DNA from: DAOTUB01 sp034437455
GTDB lineage: Bacteria > Chloroflexota > Anaerolineae > B4-G1
Assembly (NCBI GenBank): GCA_034437455.1
Contig: DAOTUB010000383.1
Span: forward strand, 1 to 16,015
Direction of reading: 5' to 3'
DNA: 16,015 nucleotides
Shown: piece after piece, positions 1 through 6,834 of the stretch
Position numbering within the stretch: the first letter of the stretch is position 1
How the letters are laid out: each line of letters starts with the position of its first letter
Position numbers and translations under genes: made by a program
The notes under the pieces: model-generated
Databases searched by the model: none
What the model was told of the DNA's origin: nothing
What the model saw: only the letters and a program-made list of their open reading frames with translations

Positions 1-1
1 C

Positions 2-97
2 AAACGAGAAGTCGTGCGTGCGTTGGTGGAGTGGCTCTACGATCTCTTCCAGACGAGGCAGAACCCCGAAGTCGCTTGCGCGTTACTCGGCGTATGA
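2..97 (+). CDS. Possible C-terminal end of a rightward gene, unidentified
   Basis: This open stretch enters from the left edge and stops at TGA 95-97. It encodes about 31 residues, beginning KREVVRALVEWLYDLF and ending ACALLGV, which look like the amphipathic tail of a globular protein. The other two forward frames are also open over this short distance, so the case rests on composition and on position: it would converge with dnaB, and its stop codon sits exactly at the start of an inverted repeat that could end transcription. I do not recognise the family, and the upstream sequence is needed. Confidence 0.3.
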   Translation, partial: KREVVRALVEWLYDLFQTRQNPEVACALLGV

Positions 98-135
98 GGT
101 TGTTAATGTGCAGGAGTTAAGCTATAACAACCTCA
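95..135. terminator. Inverted repeat between convergent gene ends, candidate bidirectional terminator
   Basis: TGAGGTTGTTA (95-105) is perfectly complementary to TAACAACCTCA (125-135), giving an 11-bp stem with a 19-nt loop. It lies between the end of dnaB (stop at 144-146, minus strand) and the stop of the possible rightward gene (95-97). Neither side has a clear U-tract, so it is not a textbook intrinsic terminator. It could also act as an mRNA 3'-end stabiliser. The structure is seen directly; the function is inferred from position. Confidence 0.5.
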
Positions 136-143
136 CTCGCCCT

Positions 144-1487
144 CTATGAAAACTCGACCGGCTCCCGCCGCGTCTCGGCATCAAGGAACTGGGCCAACCG
201 GTTGCGGAAGAAAAGCTGGACGGTGCCCGTGGGGCCGTTGCGGTGCTTGGCGATGATGATGTCGGCGATGTTCTTCTGGTCTGTGTCGGGGTTGTACAAC
301 TCGTCGCGGTAGATGAACATGACCACGTCCGCGTCCTGCTCCAAAGAGCCGCTGTCTCTCAAATCTGCCAGGATCGGCCGCTTGTCGGTGCGCTGCTCGA
401 CGGCGCGGGATAGCTGCGAGGCAGCCACCACGGGCACATCCAGCTCCCGCGCCAACCCCTTGAGCGAGCGAGAGATATAGGAAACCTCCTGCACGCGATT
501 CTCGGAGCGGACGTCGCCGGTCATCAACTGCAAATAGTCGATAAAGACGAGGTCGATCCCGTGCTCGGATTGGAGGCGGCGGGCCTTGGTGCGCAGTTGC
601 AGCACCGAGATCGAGGGGGTATCGTCGATAAAGATGGGAACGTCGGAGAGCTTGCCGGTGGCCTGCACAAAGAGCGGCCACTCGTTCTCCCTCAGGTCGC
701 CCAGCCGCAACCGTTGCGTGTCAATGCCGGTCTCGGCGGAGACCATGCGCTGCACGATCTGCTCGCTCGACATCTCCAGGCTAAAGATGGCGACGTGCTT
801 TCCAAAGTGGGCGGCGTGCTGGGCCATCGAGAGGCACAGCGAGGTCTTGCCGACCGAGGGCCGGGCGGCGATAAAGACGAGATCGGAGCGTTGAAATCCG
901 CCCAGTATCCGGTCAAGGTCAACAAAGCCGGTGGGCACGCCCAGCGGCTCGCCCTGGTGGGCGTAGAGATATTCGATGCGATCATAGTAGCGGCGGATGA
1001 CCTCCTGGATAGGAGCCAGGTCGCGGGTGATGCGGCGTTGAGAGACGCCAAAAAGCTCCTGCTCGGCCCGGTCGACCGTTTGGTCGATGTCCTCGGCTTC
1101 CTGATAGGCCAATTGCGCGATGCGGCTGGCCACGTCGATCAGGCGCCGACGCACGGCAGACTGCTCGACGATGTGGCCGTAGGCCTCGACGTGGATGGCG
1201 CTGGGCACGGCGTTGATCAACTGGGTGACGTAAGCCGCCCCGCCGATGCCCTCCAATTGCTCCCGGCGCTCCAGTTCATCGCACAGCGTGACAAAATCGA
1301 CCGGCTCGCGCCGCTCGTGGAGCGTCAGGATCGCCTCATAGATCCAGGCGTTCTTCTGGAGGTAAAAATCATCCGCCTTTAGAAAAGGCGTGACGCGAAA
1401 CAGCGCCTCGGGATCGATGAGCAGGGAGCCAAGGACCGCTTCTTCCGCCTCGATGTTGTGAGGCACGAGCTTGTCGGGGGTCGCCAT
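144..1487 (-). CDS. dnaB: Replicative DNA helicase DnaB
   Basis: This 447-residue protein has the usual DnaB length and layout. It is the hexameric RecA-fold motor that unwinds DNA at the replication fork and recruits primase. The N-terminal helical domain covers about residues 8-105 and starts with the typical PHNIEAEEAVLGSLL. A linker follows to about 180, then the ATPase domain. Walker A is ARPSVGKTS (208-216), SLEMS (236-240) carries the catalytic glutamate, Walker B is VFIDYLQLM (314-322), DLRDSGSLEQDADVV lies at about 375-389, and the arginine-finger region is KHRNGPTG (414-421). There is no intein or frameshift. The ATG at 1485-1487 has an AGGAAAGG Shine-Dalgarno-like stretch just upstream that overlaps the stop of the upstream nuclease gene. 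The 9-bp gap to that gene argues for co-transcription from the promoter at 2026-2054. Confidence 0.97.
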   Translation of the reverse strand: MATPDKLVPHNIEAEEAVLGSLLIDPEALFRVTPFLKADDFYLQKNAWIYEAILTLHERREPVDFVTLCDELERREQLEGIGGAAYVTQLINAVPSAIHVEAYGHIVEQSAVRRRLIDVASRIAQLAYQEAEDIDQTVDRAEQELFGVSQRRITRDLAPIQEVIRRYYDRIEYLYAHQGEPLGVPTGFVDLDRILGGFQRSDLVFIAARPSVGKTSLCLSMAQHAAHFGKHVAIFSLEMSSEQIVQRMVSAETGIDTQRLRLGDLRENEWPLFVQATGKLSDVPIFIDDTPSISVLQLRTKARRLQSEHGIDLVFIDYLQLMTGDVRSENRVQEVSYISRSLKGLARELDVPVVAASQLSRAVEQRTDKRPILADLRDSGSLEQDADVVMFIYRDELYNPDTDQKNIADIIIAKHRNGPTGTVQLFFRNRLAQFLDAETRREPVEFS

Positions 1488-1496
1488 AAGCCTTTC

Positions 1497-1985
1497 CTAT
1501 TGTTTGGACAGGTCATCCAGGTCGAGGGTATCTACAAACTCGCGGAAAGCCGACAGATCCTCGCCCGCTTCCTCGTCAACGTTTTCCTCAGGGACGATGC
1601 CGGCCTCCTCCATGACTTTTTCCGCCACAAAAATGGGGACGTCGACGCGCACAGCCAGGGCGATGGCGTCGGAGGGACGCGAGTCGATCTCCAATTGTTT
1701 TCCGTTCACGTTCACGCTGATGTAGGCGAAAAACGTGTCGTCGCGCAACTCTCTCACGAGGATGTGCGATACGTCTCCGCCCATCTCGGCAATGACGCTC
1801 TTGAGCAGGTCGTGGGTCAAGGGGCGGGCGATCTCGATGTTCTTCAGTTGGATGGCGATGGCCTCTGCTTCGTAATGGCCAATCCAAATAGGGAGGTAAC
1901 GCTCGGCGTCGACGGCTTTCAAGACGATCACTCGTTGCGCCGACATCAAACTTACACGGATGCTGTCGATTTCTACTTCAATCAT
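1497..1985 (-). CDS. Bifunctional nuclease family protein (BFN / DUF151)
   Basis: The product is 162 residues from ATG 1983-1985, the common family length. It has the characteristic blocks LPIWIGHYEAEAIA (31-44), ARPLTHDLL (53-61) and SRPSDAIALAVR (102-113), followed by PIFVAEKVMEEAGI (117-130) and an acidic C-terminal tail. Family members have been reported to have DNase and RNase activity in plants, but bacterial roles are poorly defined, so the activity here is inferred. A longer reading from TTG at 2054 is possible on paper, but that TTG lies in the -35 box of a near-consensus promoter, and AGGAGG at 1997-2002 points to the ATG at 1985. The gene is followed after 9 bp by dnaB, with which it probably forms a two-gene transcript. 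Confidence 0.93.
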   Translation of the reverse strand: MIEVEIDSIRVSLMSAQRVIVLKAVDAERYLPIWIGHYEAEAIAIQLKNIEIARPLTHDLLKSVIAEMGGDVSHILVRELRDDTFFAYISVNVNGKQLEIDSRPSDAIALAVRVDVPIFVAEKVMEEAGIVPEENVDEEAGEDLSAFREFVDTLDLDDLSKQ

Positions 1986-1996
1986 TTTATACTTTG

Positions 1997-2002
1997 CCTC
2001 CT
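1997..2002 (-). promoter_or_regulatory. Ribosome binding site AGGAGG of the bifunctional nuclease gene
   Basis: A perfect AGGAGG on the minus strand, 11 nt upstream of ATG 1985. It decides the start of the nuclease gene in favour of this ATG rather than the TTG 69 nt further upstream. Confidence 0.8.
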
Positions 2003-2025
2003 GGTAGGGGCTAAACTTAATCAAG

Positions 2026-2054
2026 ATTATAACCTGAGCAAGGGCAGATGGCAA
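2026..2054 (-). promoter_or_regulatory. Sigma70-type promoter for the nuclease-dnaB pair
   Basis: On the minus strand TTGCCA (2049-2054) and a perfect TATAAT (2026-2031) are separated by exactly 17 nt. Transcription would start near 2019, leaving a leader of about 34 nt with the AGGAGG site in it. The promoter lies in the gap after the membrane protein gene ending at 2090 and would give bfn and dnaB expression independent of the upstream glycan cluster. It is a pattern match only, but a very close one. Confidence 0.8.
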
Positions 2055-2089
2055 ATGGGAAAAGAGTACCCTCTTGAACAGGCTCGCGC

Positions 2090-4066
2090 TCAGCGGGCAA
2101 CTACACTCACCGGCTGCAAGAGCACTCGATCCGGTGGATGGCTGCCAGGCGGGGCGGCGACGGAGAGCCTCTCCCCAGTGGGAAGGTAGTACATTCCCAC
2201 TTCCAATGCATACTCGCCAAGCGGCGCGCCAGCATCAAGGGGGATTTCATAAGGATCGGGCACGAACTCGCCCGGCTGCCAGCAGTTGGTAGGGAGACTA
2301 TCCCTCACGGGCATATTGTCCCGCTGCCCCCACAGTTGTCCCGTTTCGTCCAGCAGATGTACAAAGACCGTGTAGGGTTGATGCGGCTGCTTCAACACTT
2401 GCCAATAGAGGGTCAGGCGAATGGTTTCCCCCGGAGCTACCTCTCGCGGCTCCAGGTCGTATCCGATCAGCGCGATCTCCTCGCCCAGCCTGGCATCGAG
2501 TAGATGCTCTACCTCCGGGAGAGTCATCTCTGGCTGATGGGGTTCGAAACGAGGCATCCCCGTGTCGTGGATGCGGAGAAAGTGATGAGAAAACAGCGTT
2601 TGCAGGGCCAACAATATCAGAATCAGGTTGTAAGAGCGATGGTGCTTTTCGCGTGCCAGGCCGATGGCGGCGATCAGGCAGGCCGTCGGCATCCACAGCA
2701 GCCACATTCTCCCCACCTCCCCCCGCGCGGCTCCAGAGAGATTGAGCGCCAGGAGTGTGATGCTGATGGTCAGGGCCGGGAGAGCCTTGATCGAGATGGG
2801 AGAAGCAGCTATGCCCGCCTGTATCACCCTGCGCCAGGCGCGGACGCTTTCGGCGACGAAAAGGACCGCGATGGGCACTCCCAGAAACATCAAAAAGTCA
2901 TAGGGATTGTAGACGACCCATAACCAGTACGACCGTCCCAGATGAAAGTGGGTCTGCATCGCCGTGGAAAAGACGTCCCAGAAAGAGACGCCATAGGCAA
3001 CCTGGTAAACCAGCCAGACGGATGTGCTGCCGAGAGCCAACAGCCCCCATCCCCGCCAGGTTCGTCGCAGCCACTCGCGCCAGCGGGCGAGACCGGTAAA
3101 GACCAGGTGAGCCAGACCGTACGCGCCCAGGGCCGGAAAGATAGTCAGGTTGCCAAAGCTCATAAACGATGCTACAGATGCAGTCAACCCCGCCAGAAAA
3201 AAGAACACAGACCGCCGATCTTCCAGAGCCAGGTGGAGCCAGTAAAGAGAAAGGCACAAGAACAGGGGATAGAGTTGATCCCACCGCATCGTGAACAAGG
3301 TGAGCGAGGGGACGATGATGTAGAGAGCCGCCGCCCGGAAACCAACCCGCGAACCGACCAGCCGCTTTCCCAGCCCGTAGATAGGGATGACGACCAGGCC
3401 GCTAAAGAGAGGAATGACCATCTGCGCCAGCGCGCTGGCGATCTGGGCGTCCTCCAGGTTGACGAACCCAAGATCGGCACAGTTGTACGTGCGCAGGTAT
3501 TGAGCCACGGCCCGGCTCGCTCCCGGCAGCATATCGAAGCCTTTCCGCCACAGCCAGATGTAGACGATGTCGCCCGGCGGATGAACCGGGGTATGCACAA
3601 AGGGATGGGCCTGCATCTGCTGGGGATACGTGCGCAGATAGAGGCTCAGATCGCTGGCGGCGCCGATGGCGACCTGCCAAAAGCCATTTTTGTAGCTAAT
3701 CGTGCGATAGAGATAAAATTCCACCGGATAGCGATAGCGGATGTAGGTGAAGGCGACCTGGATGGCCGGGGCCATCACGATCAAAAAGGCCAGTGCAGCC
3801 CACTCGCGGCGTCGGGAGGGTCGATTGGAGCCGCGACCGTCTATCCAAAACACGACGGCGAGAAGATACACGACCAGAAGCACCAGCGAAGGCCACCAGC
3901 GCGGGAGGGAAGCCAGGGAAGGCGGGCGACCGTGCCAACGCCACTCGTCAGGGCCAAAGAGGTACGGAGTAGGGCTGGTCGCCACGCCGACCAGGTAGAG
4001 CACGGTCAGCAGGAAGGGCCAGGCAGCGGGGGAATATAACAGACGACGGATAGATCGCAGCATCAT
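2090..4066 (-). CDS. Large multi-pass membrane protein, GT-C glycosyltransferase-like, with one C-terminal surface module
   Basis: This 658-residue integral membrane protein has a first membrane helix at about 16-30 and roughly ten or more hydrophobic segments up to about 490. A large early extramembrane loop contains HTPVHPPGDIVYIW (158-171), an arrangement typical of GT-C / PMT-like transferases. PDEW (39-42) may be the acidic pair in the first loop, although spacing and family are uncertain. After the last helix, residues 530-655 form a beta-rich module (IALIGYDL, LTLYWQ, YTVFVHLLDETG, PTNCWQPGE, GEYALEVGMYYLPTGERL). The same module ends the next three genes upstream. It probably transfers a sugar from a polyprenyl-phosphate donor outside the cytoplasm, or assists that process; substrate unknown. 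The start is one of two tandem ATG codons (4064-4066, 4061-4063), with no clear Shine-Dalgarno, 7 bp after the upstream stop. Confidence 0.75.
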   Translation of the reverse strand: MMLRSIRRLLYSPAAWPFLLTVLYLVGVATSPTPYLFGPDEWRWHGRPPSLASLPRWWPSLVLLVVYLLAVVFWIDGRGSNRPSRRREWAALAFLIVMAPAIQVAFTYIRYRYPVEFYLYRTISYKNGFWQVAIGAASDLSLYLRTYPQQMQAHPFVHTPVHPPGDIVYIWLWRKGFDMLPGASRAVAQYLRTYNCADLGFVNLEDAQIASALAQMVIPLFSGLVVIPIYGLGKRLVGSRVGFRAAALYIIVPSLTLFTMRWDQLYPLFLCLSLYWLHLALEDRRSVFFFLAGLTASVASFMSFGNLTIFPALGAYGLAHLVFTGLARWREWLRRTWRGWGLLALGSTSVWLVYQVAYGVSFWDVFSTAMQTHFHLGRSYWLWVVYNPYDFLMFLGVPIAVLFVAESVRAWRRVIQAGIAASPISIKALPALTISITLLALNLSGAARGEVGRMWLLWMPTACLIAAIGLAREKHHRSYNLILILLALQTLFSHHFLRIHDTGMPRFEPHQPEMTLPEVEHLLDARLGEEIALIGYDLEPREVAPGETIRLTLYWQVLKQPHQPYTVFVHLLDETGQLWGQRDNMPVRDSLPTNCWQPGEFVPDPYEIPLDAGAPLGEYALEVGMYYLPTGERLSVAAPPGSHPPDRVLLQPVSVVAR

Positions 4067-4073
4067 AAATTGG

Positions 4074-6776
4074 CTAGGGCGGGAATTCTATACCCTGCAG
4101 CCAGATCAGACCATCCTGGGCATGGGGACGATCTCTGGCAACAGGAAGCCGGGTCATATCCGGATAGGTGTACATTCCTGCCAACAGATTATATTTCCCA
4201 GCAGGAAGGTCGAGCGGAAGTTGGAGAATTGTACTATGAGCAAAGACATCGCCGACGATCCACTCAGAAGTAGGGTAGAGACCGTCAAGGGGCCGCGCAT
4301 CGTGCTGAGCGACCAAGTTCCCATCAGATCCCAAAAGATGCACAAAGACGGTATAGTCCCCTTCTGGCGGATTGATGGCCTGCCAATAAAGGGTAAGGGA
4401 TATTTGCTGACCCGGTTCTGGATGTCCCGATATATCATGGCCCAGAAAACGCACCTGGTCGGCGAGAACGATACTCGACTGATCATGTAGGGCAGCTTGT
4501 TCAGATACAAAGCGTATATCCTGGAAAAGGACGCTCAGACATCGCTCCCACTGGCCGTACAAGAGACACTGGAATTCGGCATCGCGCGCTTCTGCACGTG
4601 TGACGCCTGCACAACGAGGGTCGCCGACGACATTAGAGCAGCCCTGCAATGGTCGAAAGTGAACACGGTTCATCCCCGGTTGGAGATCGAAAGAGACCGT
4701 AGTATACGGGATCCAATCTCCAATCACGAGGGTCATCAGCGGCGATCCATTGACCTCGATCTGCATCCGCTCCGGGTCGTCCAAGGGCAAGGCAGTGAAT
4801 TGGAGAGAGCCTCTTTGCCGGTCCGGGGAGTAGATGTACATCTCGGCAGACTCGGATATCCAACGGGCTGGCTGACCGTTCCAACTTTCCACGCCCCACC
4901 AGTGATCGCCTGGTAATACGTACACCGGTTCATCCACAGTCGTTGGCCCCGAAGGAACCTGGTGGATGATGATTTGGTTTTCGGTGGATTGGGGGGAGCC
5001 AAACTCTGCTGAAAGCAACTGCATCTGGGGCGCGGCATCCGCCGCGTAACGAGTGAACAGAAAGATATGGCCGACGTCGAATGCGCGGGCGATGGCAGCG
5101 CGCGCGCCAACTCTCGGCGGCGGGATGATGTCTGGCTCCAACATAGGGGACAGCAAGCCATCGAGAAAGGCTGATGCATCAGCGGGAGTGGACAGAGATC
5201 GCTGCACCCAGGTATCGAACATAGGGTGTTCGTGCACTGTTTGATAAAAGAGGGCTAGCTCCTTTGCACGACGCGCCGAGGCGTCTTCCCTCGTAATAGG
5301 CAGATTCAGAACCGGGTCTCGATTGGCGCTGCGAGCGAGTGTGGACAGATAGGGAGGAGGTTGCACGGGTGTGGTGGGACATGGCCAGACGACCAGAAAT
5401 TCGCCTAACGTGATCAGGCACAAAGCCACGGCGGCGGACTCTCGCCGACCCCAGGGCATGTGCTTCATCAGCCAGTCCAGTCCGTAAGCAGAAAGCACCG
5501 CCAGGGCTAGCATCAACGTGGCATGGATACGCGCCGGGGCGCGGTTGAGGGAGAGTAGAGGCAGGTTGGTCAGCAGCGCATAGGGCAGCGCGATAGTGAT
5601 CTCTACATCGTCCGCGGTAAAAGTGGCCAGGGCATCGTTTATCTTGAGCGCGGGACCCAGCGAAAGAACCGCCGCGGCGATAGCAACGAGTATCCAGACA
5701 CCCAAACGACGCCGGCGCCATGCAGCGGCGAGCGCCGCCAGCGACAGGGGGACAACGCCCGCGTAGGTCAACAGCTCGCCGATACGCCAGGTAGTAGGCA
5801 CTGTGCGATGGGCGTAAGCAGGGATCAGTTTGAGTGCATTGAGCACGGGATTGATGGGCGAAGGTGAGACGATACCTAAAAGGTCAGCAGAAAAGGGGAC
5901 AACACCCAAATCCTGTAGATGGGCGCCCTGCCCTTGCATCTGCTCGCACACTGCGGGCCAGAAGAACGGAGCAGTGCACAGTGCAGCGAGACCAAATGCA
6001 CCTCCCAACGCGATGAACGCGCGACGCTCGATCTGTCGGTGCAAGACAAGCATTTCGTACAATAGCCACACAAGAGTAAAAAGCGCGAGAAGGAACGGAA
6101 TGTATAATGGCTGTACAAGCAATGACGCCGCCAATGTCAACCCGCAGAGCAATGACATTGTCCAGCGGGGCCGCTCAACTACTTTGATGAAGAGCAGCAA
6201 GTACAAGGGAAACAGATAGGTCGAGATCAACTCCAGGTGGCCACAGAGAGCGTGCGCCATACGGCCAGGAAAGAACGCATACACGATCCCACCCAGTAGC
6301 CCCGCCCACCGATTGTGGGTAAGATGGGCGCAGAGCGCATACGCGCTCAATCCGCTGAGAAAAAATGTGAGCAAGAAAAGGGCGTTATATGTCGCGACGG
6401 GCGAGAGGAACAACTGCAAGGGAATCCCAGGCAGATAGACGGTGGAGAATGTAAGCAACACCGGATAATAGCCGCCGGTGGGAAAGTGGATCCACTGCAA
6501 GTCTGCTGGACTGATGTGCAGGTCCAGCAATGCCTGCTTGAACCACCACAGCATATAGGTATGATGAAAGGCGTCGTAACTCCACTCGGGGTTCTGCGCG
6601 AGACTGGTATCAAGTTGGACGACTACGGGGTATGTGACCACGAGGGTGATGCTGGCAAATATCAGCGTGATGAGAATTGCAGATCGAACTCGTTGCCACT
6701 TAACGGAGTAGTCGGAAAGTTGGAATATCAAATTCTGTCTCATTCTCACGGTTGGCGAACGGTGAAATGATACCAC
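4074..6776 (-). CDS. Large multi-pass membrane protein with extracytoplasmic beta domains and one C-terminal surface module
   Basis: This 900-residue protein starts with a cytoplasmic tail and a helix at about 31-50. A long membrane region extends to about 465, with a loop rich in aromatic residues (WSYDAFHHTYMLWW, 65-78) and FFPGRMAHALCGH (168-180). The arrangement resembles uncharacterised YfhO/GT-C-like proteins. Residues from about 480 to 765 are soluble; the part from about 620 on looks like a sugar- or wall-binding beta-sandwich and carries several cysteines (QGCSNVVGDPRC and later ones) that could form disulfides outside the cell. Residues 771-900 are the shared module (LTLYWQA, DYTVFVHLLGSDG, YPTSEWIVGD, AGKYNLLAGMY). 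The GTG at 6774-6776 gives the longest frame but lacks a Shine-Dalgarno; ATG at 6743 (residue 12) is an alternative. Its role is probably in surface glycan assembly, by context. Confidence 0.72.
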   Translation of the reverse strand: MVSFHRSPTVRMRQNLIFQLSDYSVKWQRVRSAILITLIFASITLVVTYPVVVQLDTSLAQNPEWSYDAFHHTYMLWWFKQALLDLHISPADLQWIHFPTGGYYPVLLTFSTVYLPGIPLQLFLSPVATYNALFLLTFFLSGLSAYALCAHLTHNRWAGLLGGIVYAFFPGRMAHALCGHLELISTYLFPLYLLLFIKVVERPRWTMSLLCGLTLAASLLVQPLYIPFLLALFTLVWLLYEMLVLHRQIERRAFIALGGAFGLAALCTAPFFWPAVCEQMQGQGAHLQDLGVVPFSADLLGIVSPSPINPVLNALKLIPAYAHRTVPTTWRIGELLTYAGVVPLSLAALAAAWRRRRLGVWILVAIAAAVLSLGPALKINDALATFTADDVEITIALPYALLTNLPLLSLNRAPARIHATLMLALAVLSAYGLDWLMKHMPWGRRESAAVALCLITLGEFLVVWPCPTTPVQPPPYLSTLARSANRDPVLNLPITREDASARRAKELALFYQTVHEHPMFDTWVQRSLSTPADASAFLDGLLSPMLEPDIIPPPRVGARAAIARAFDVGHIFLFTRYAADAAPQMQLLSAEFGSPQSTENQIIIHQVPSGPTTVDEPVYVLPGDHWWGVESWNGQPARWISESAEMYIYSPDRQRGSLQFTALPLDDPERMQIEVNGSPLMTLVIGDWIPYTTVSFDLQPGMNRVHFRPLQGCSNVVGDPRCAGVTRAEARDAEFQCLLYGQWERCLSVLFQDIRFVSEQAALHDQSSIVLADQVRFLGHDISGHPEPGQQISLTLYWQAINPPEGDYTVFVHLLGSDGNLVAQHDARPLDGLYPTSEWIVGDVFAHSTILQLPLDLPAGKYNLLAGMYTYPDMTRLPVARDRPHAQDGLIWLQGIEFPP

Positions 6777-6825
6777 GAGGGAAGCTGGCGGACAAAATGG
6801 ATAGACGTCTGCCTTTGATCGTCAA
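6767..6825 (-). promoter_or_regulatory. Two overlapping promoter candidates ahead of the two distal membrane protein genes
   Basis: In the 58-bp gap on the minus strand, TTGACG (6820-6825) is followed after 16 nt by TATCCA (6798-6803), and TTGTCC (6790-6795) is followed after 17 nt by TATCAT (6767-6772) with an extended-minus-10 TGG in front. The first would start near 6791 and fit the GTG at 6776. The second would start near 6760 and require the ATG at 6743. At least partly independent expression of the two distal genes is plausible; both are pattern matches. Confidence 0.4.
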
Positions 6826-6834
6826 TACGTTTAT

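Noticed and set aside
561..1382. Forward open frame of 273 residues opposite dnaB
   Set aside because: The minus frame here is unmistakable DnaB with all ATPase motifs; the forward frame is its shadow.
144..1487. Intein or phage-type helicase in dnaB
   Set aside because: The gene is continuous at 447 residues with normal spacing between the N-terminal domain and all ATPase motifs, and its neighbours are chromosomal.
2942..4039. Long forward open frame of 365 residues
   Set aside because: It is antisense to the membrane protein at 2090-4066, of low-complexity polar composition, with no recognisable domain.
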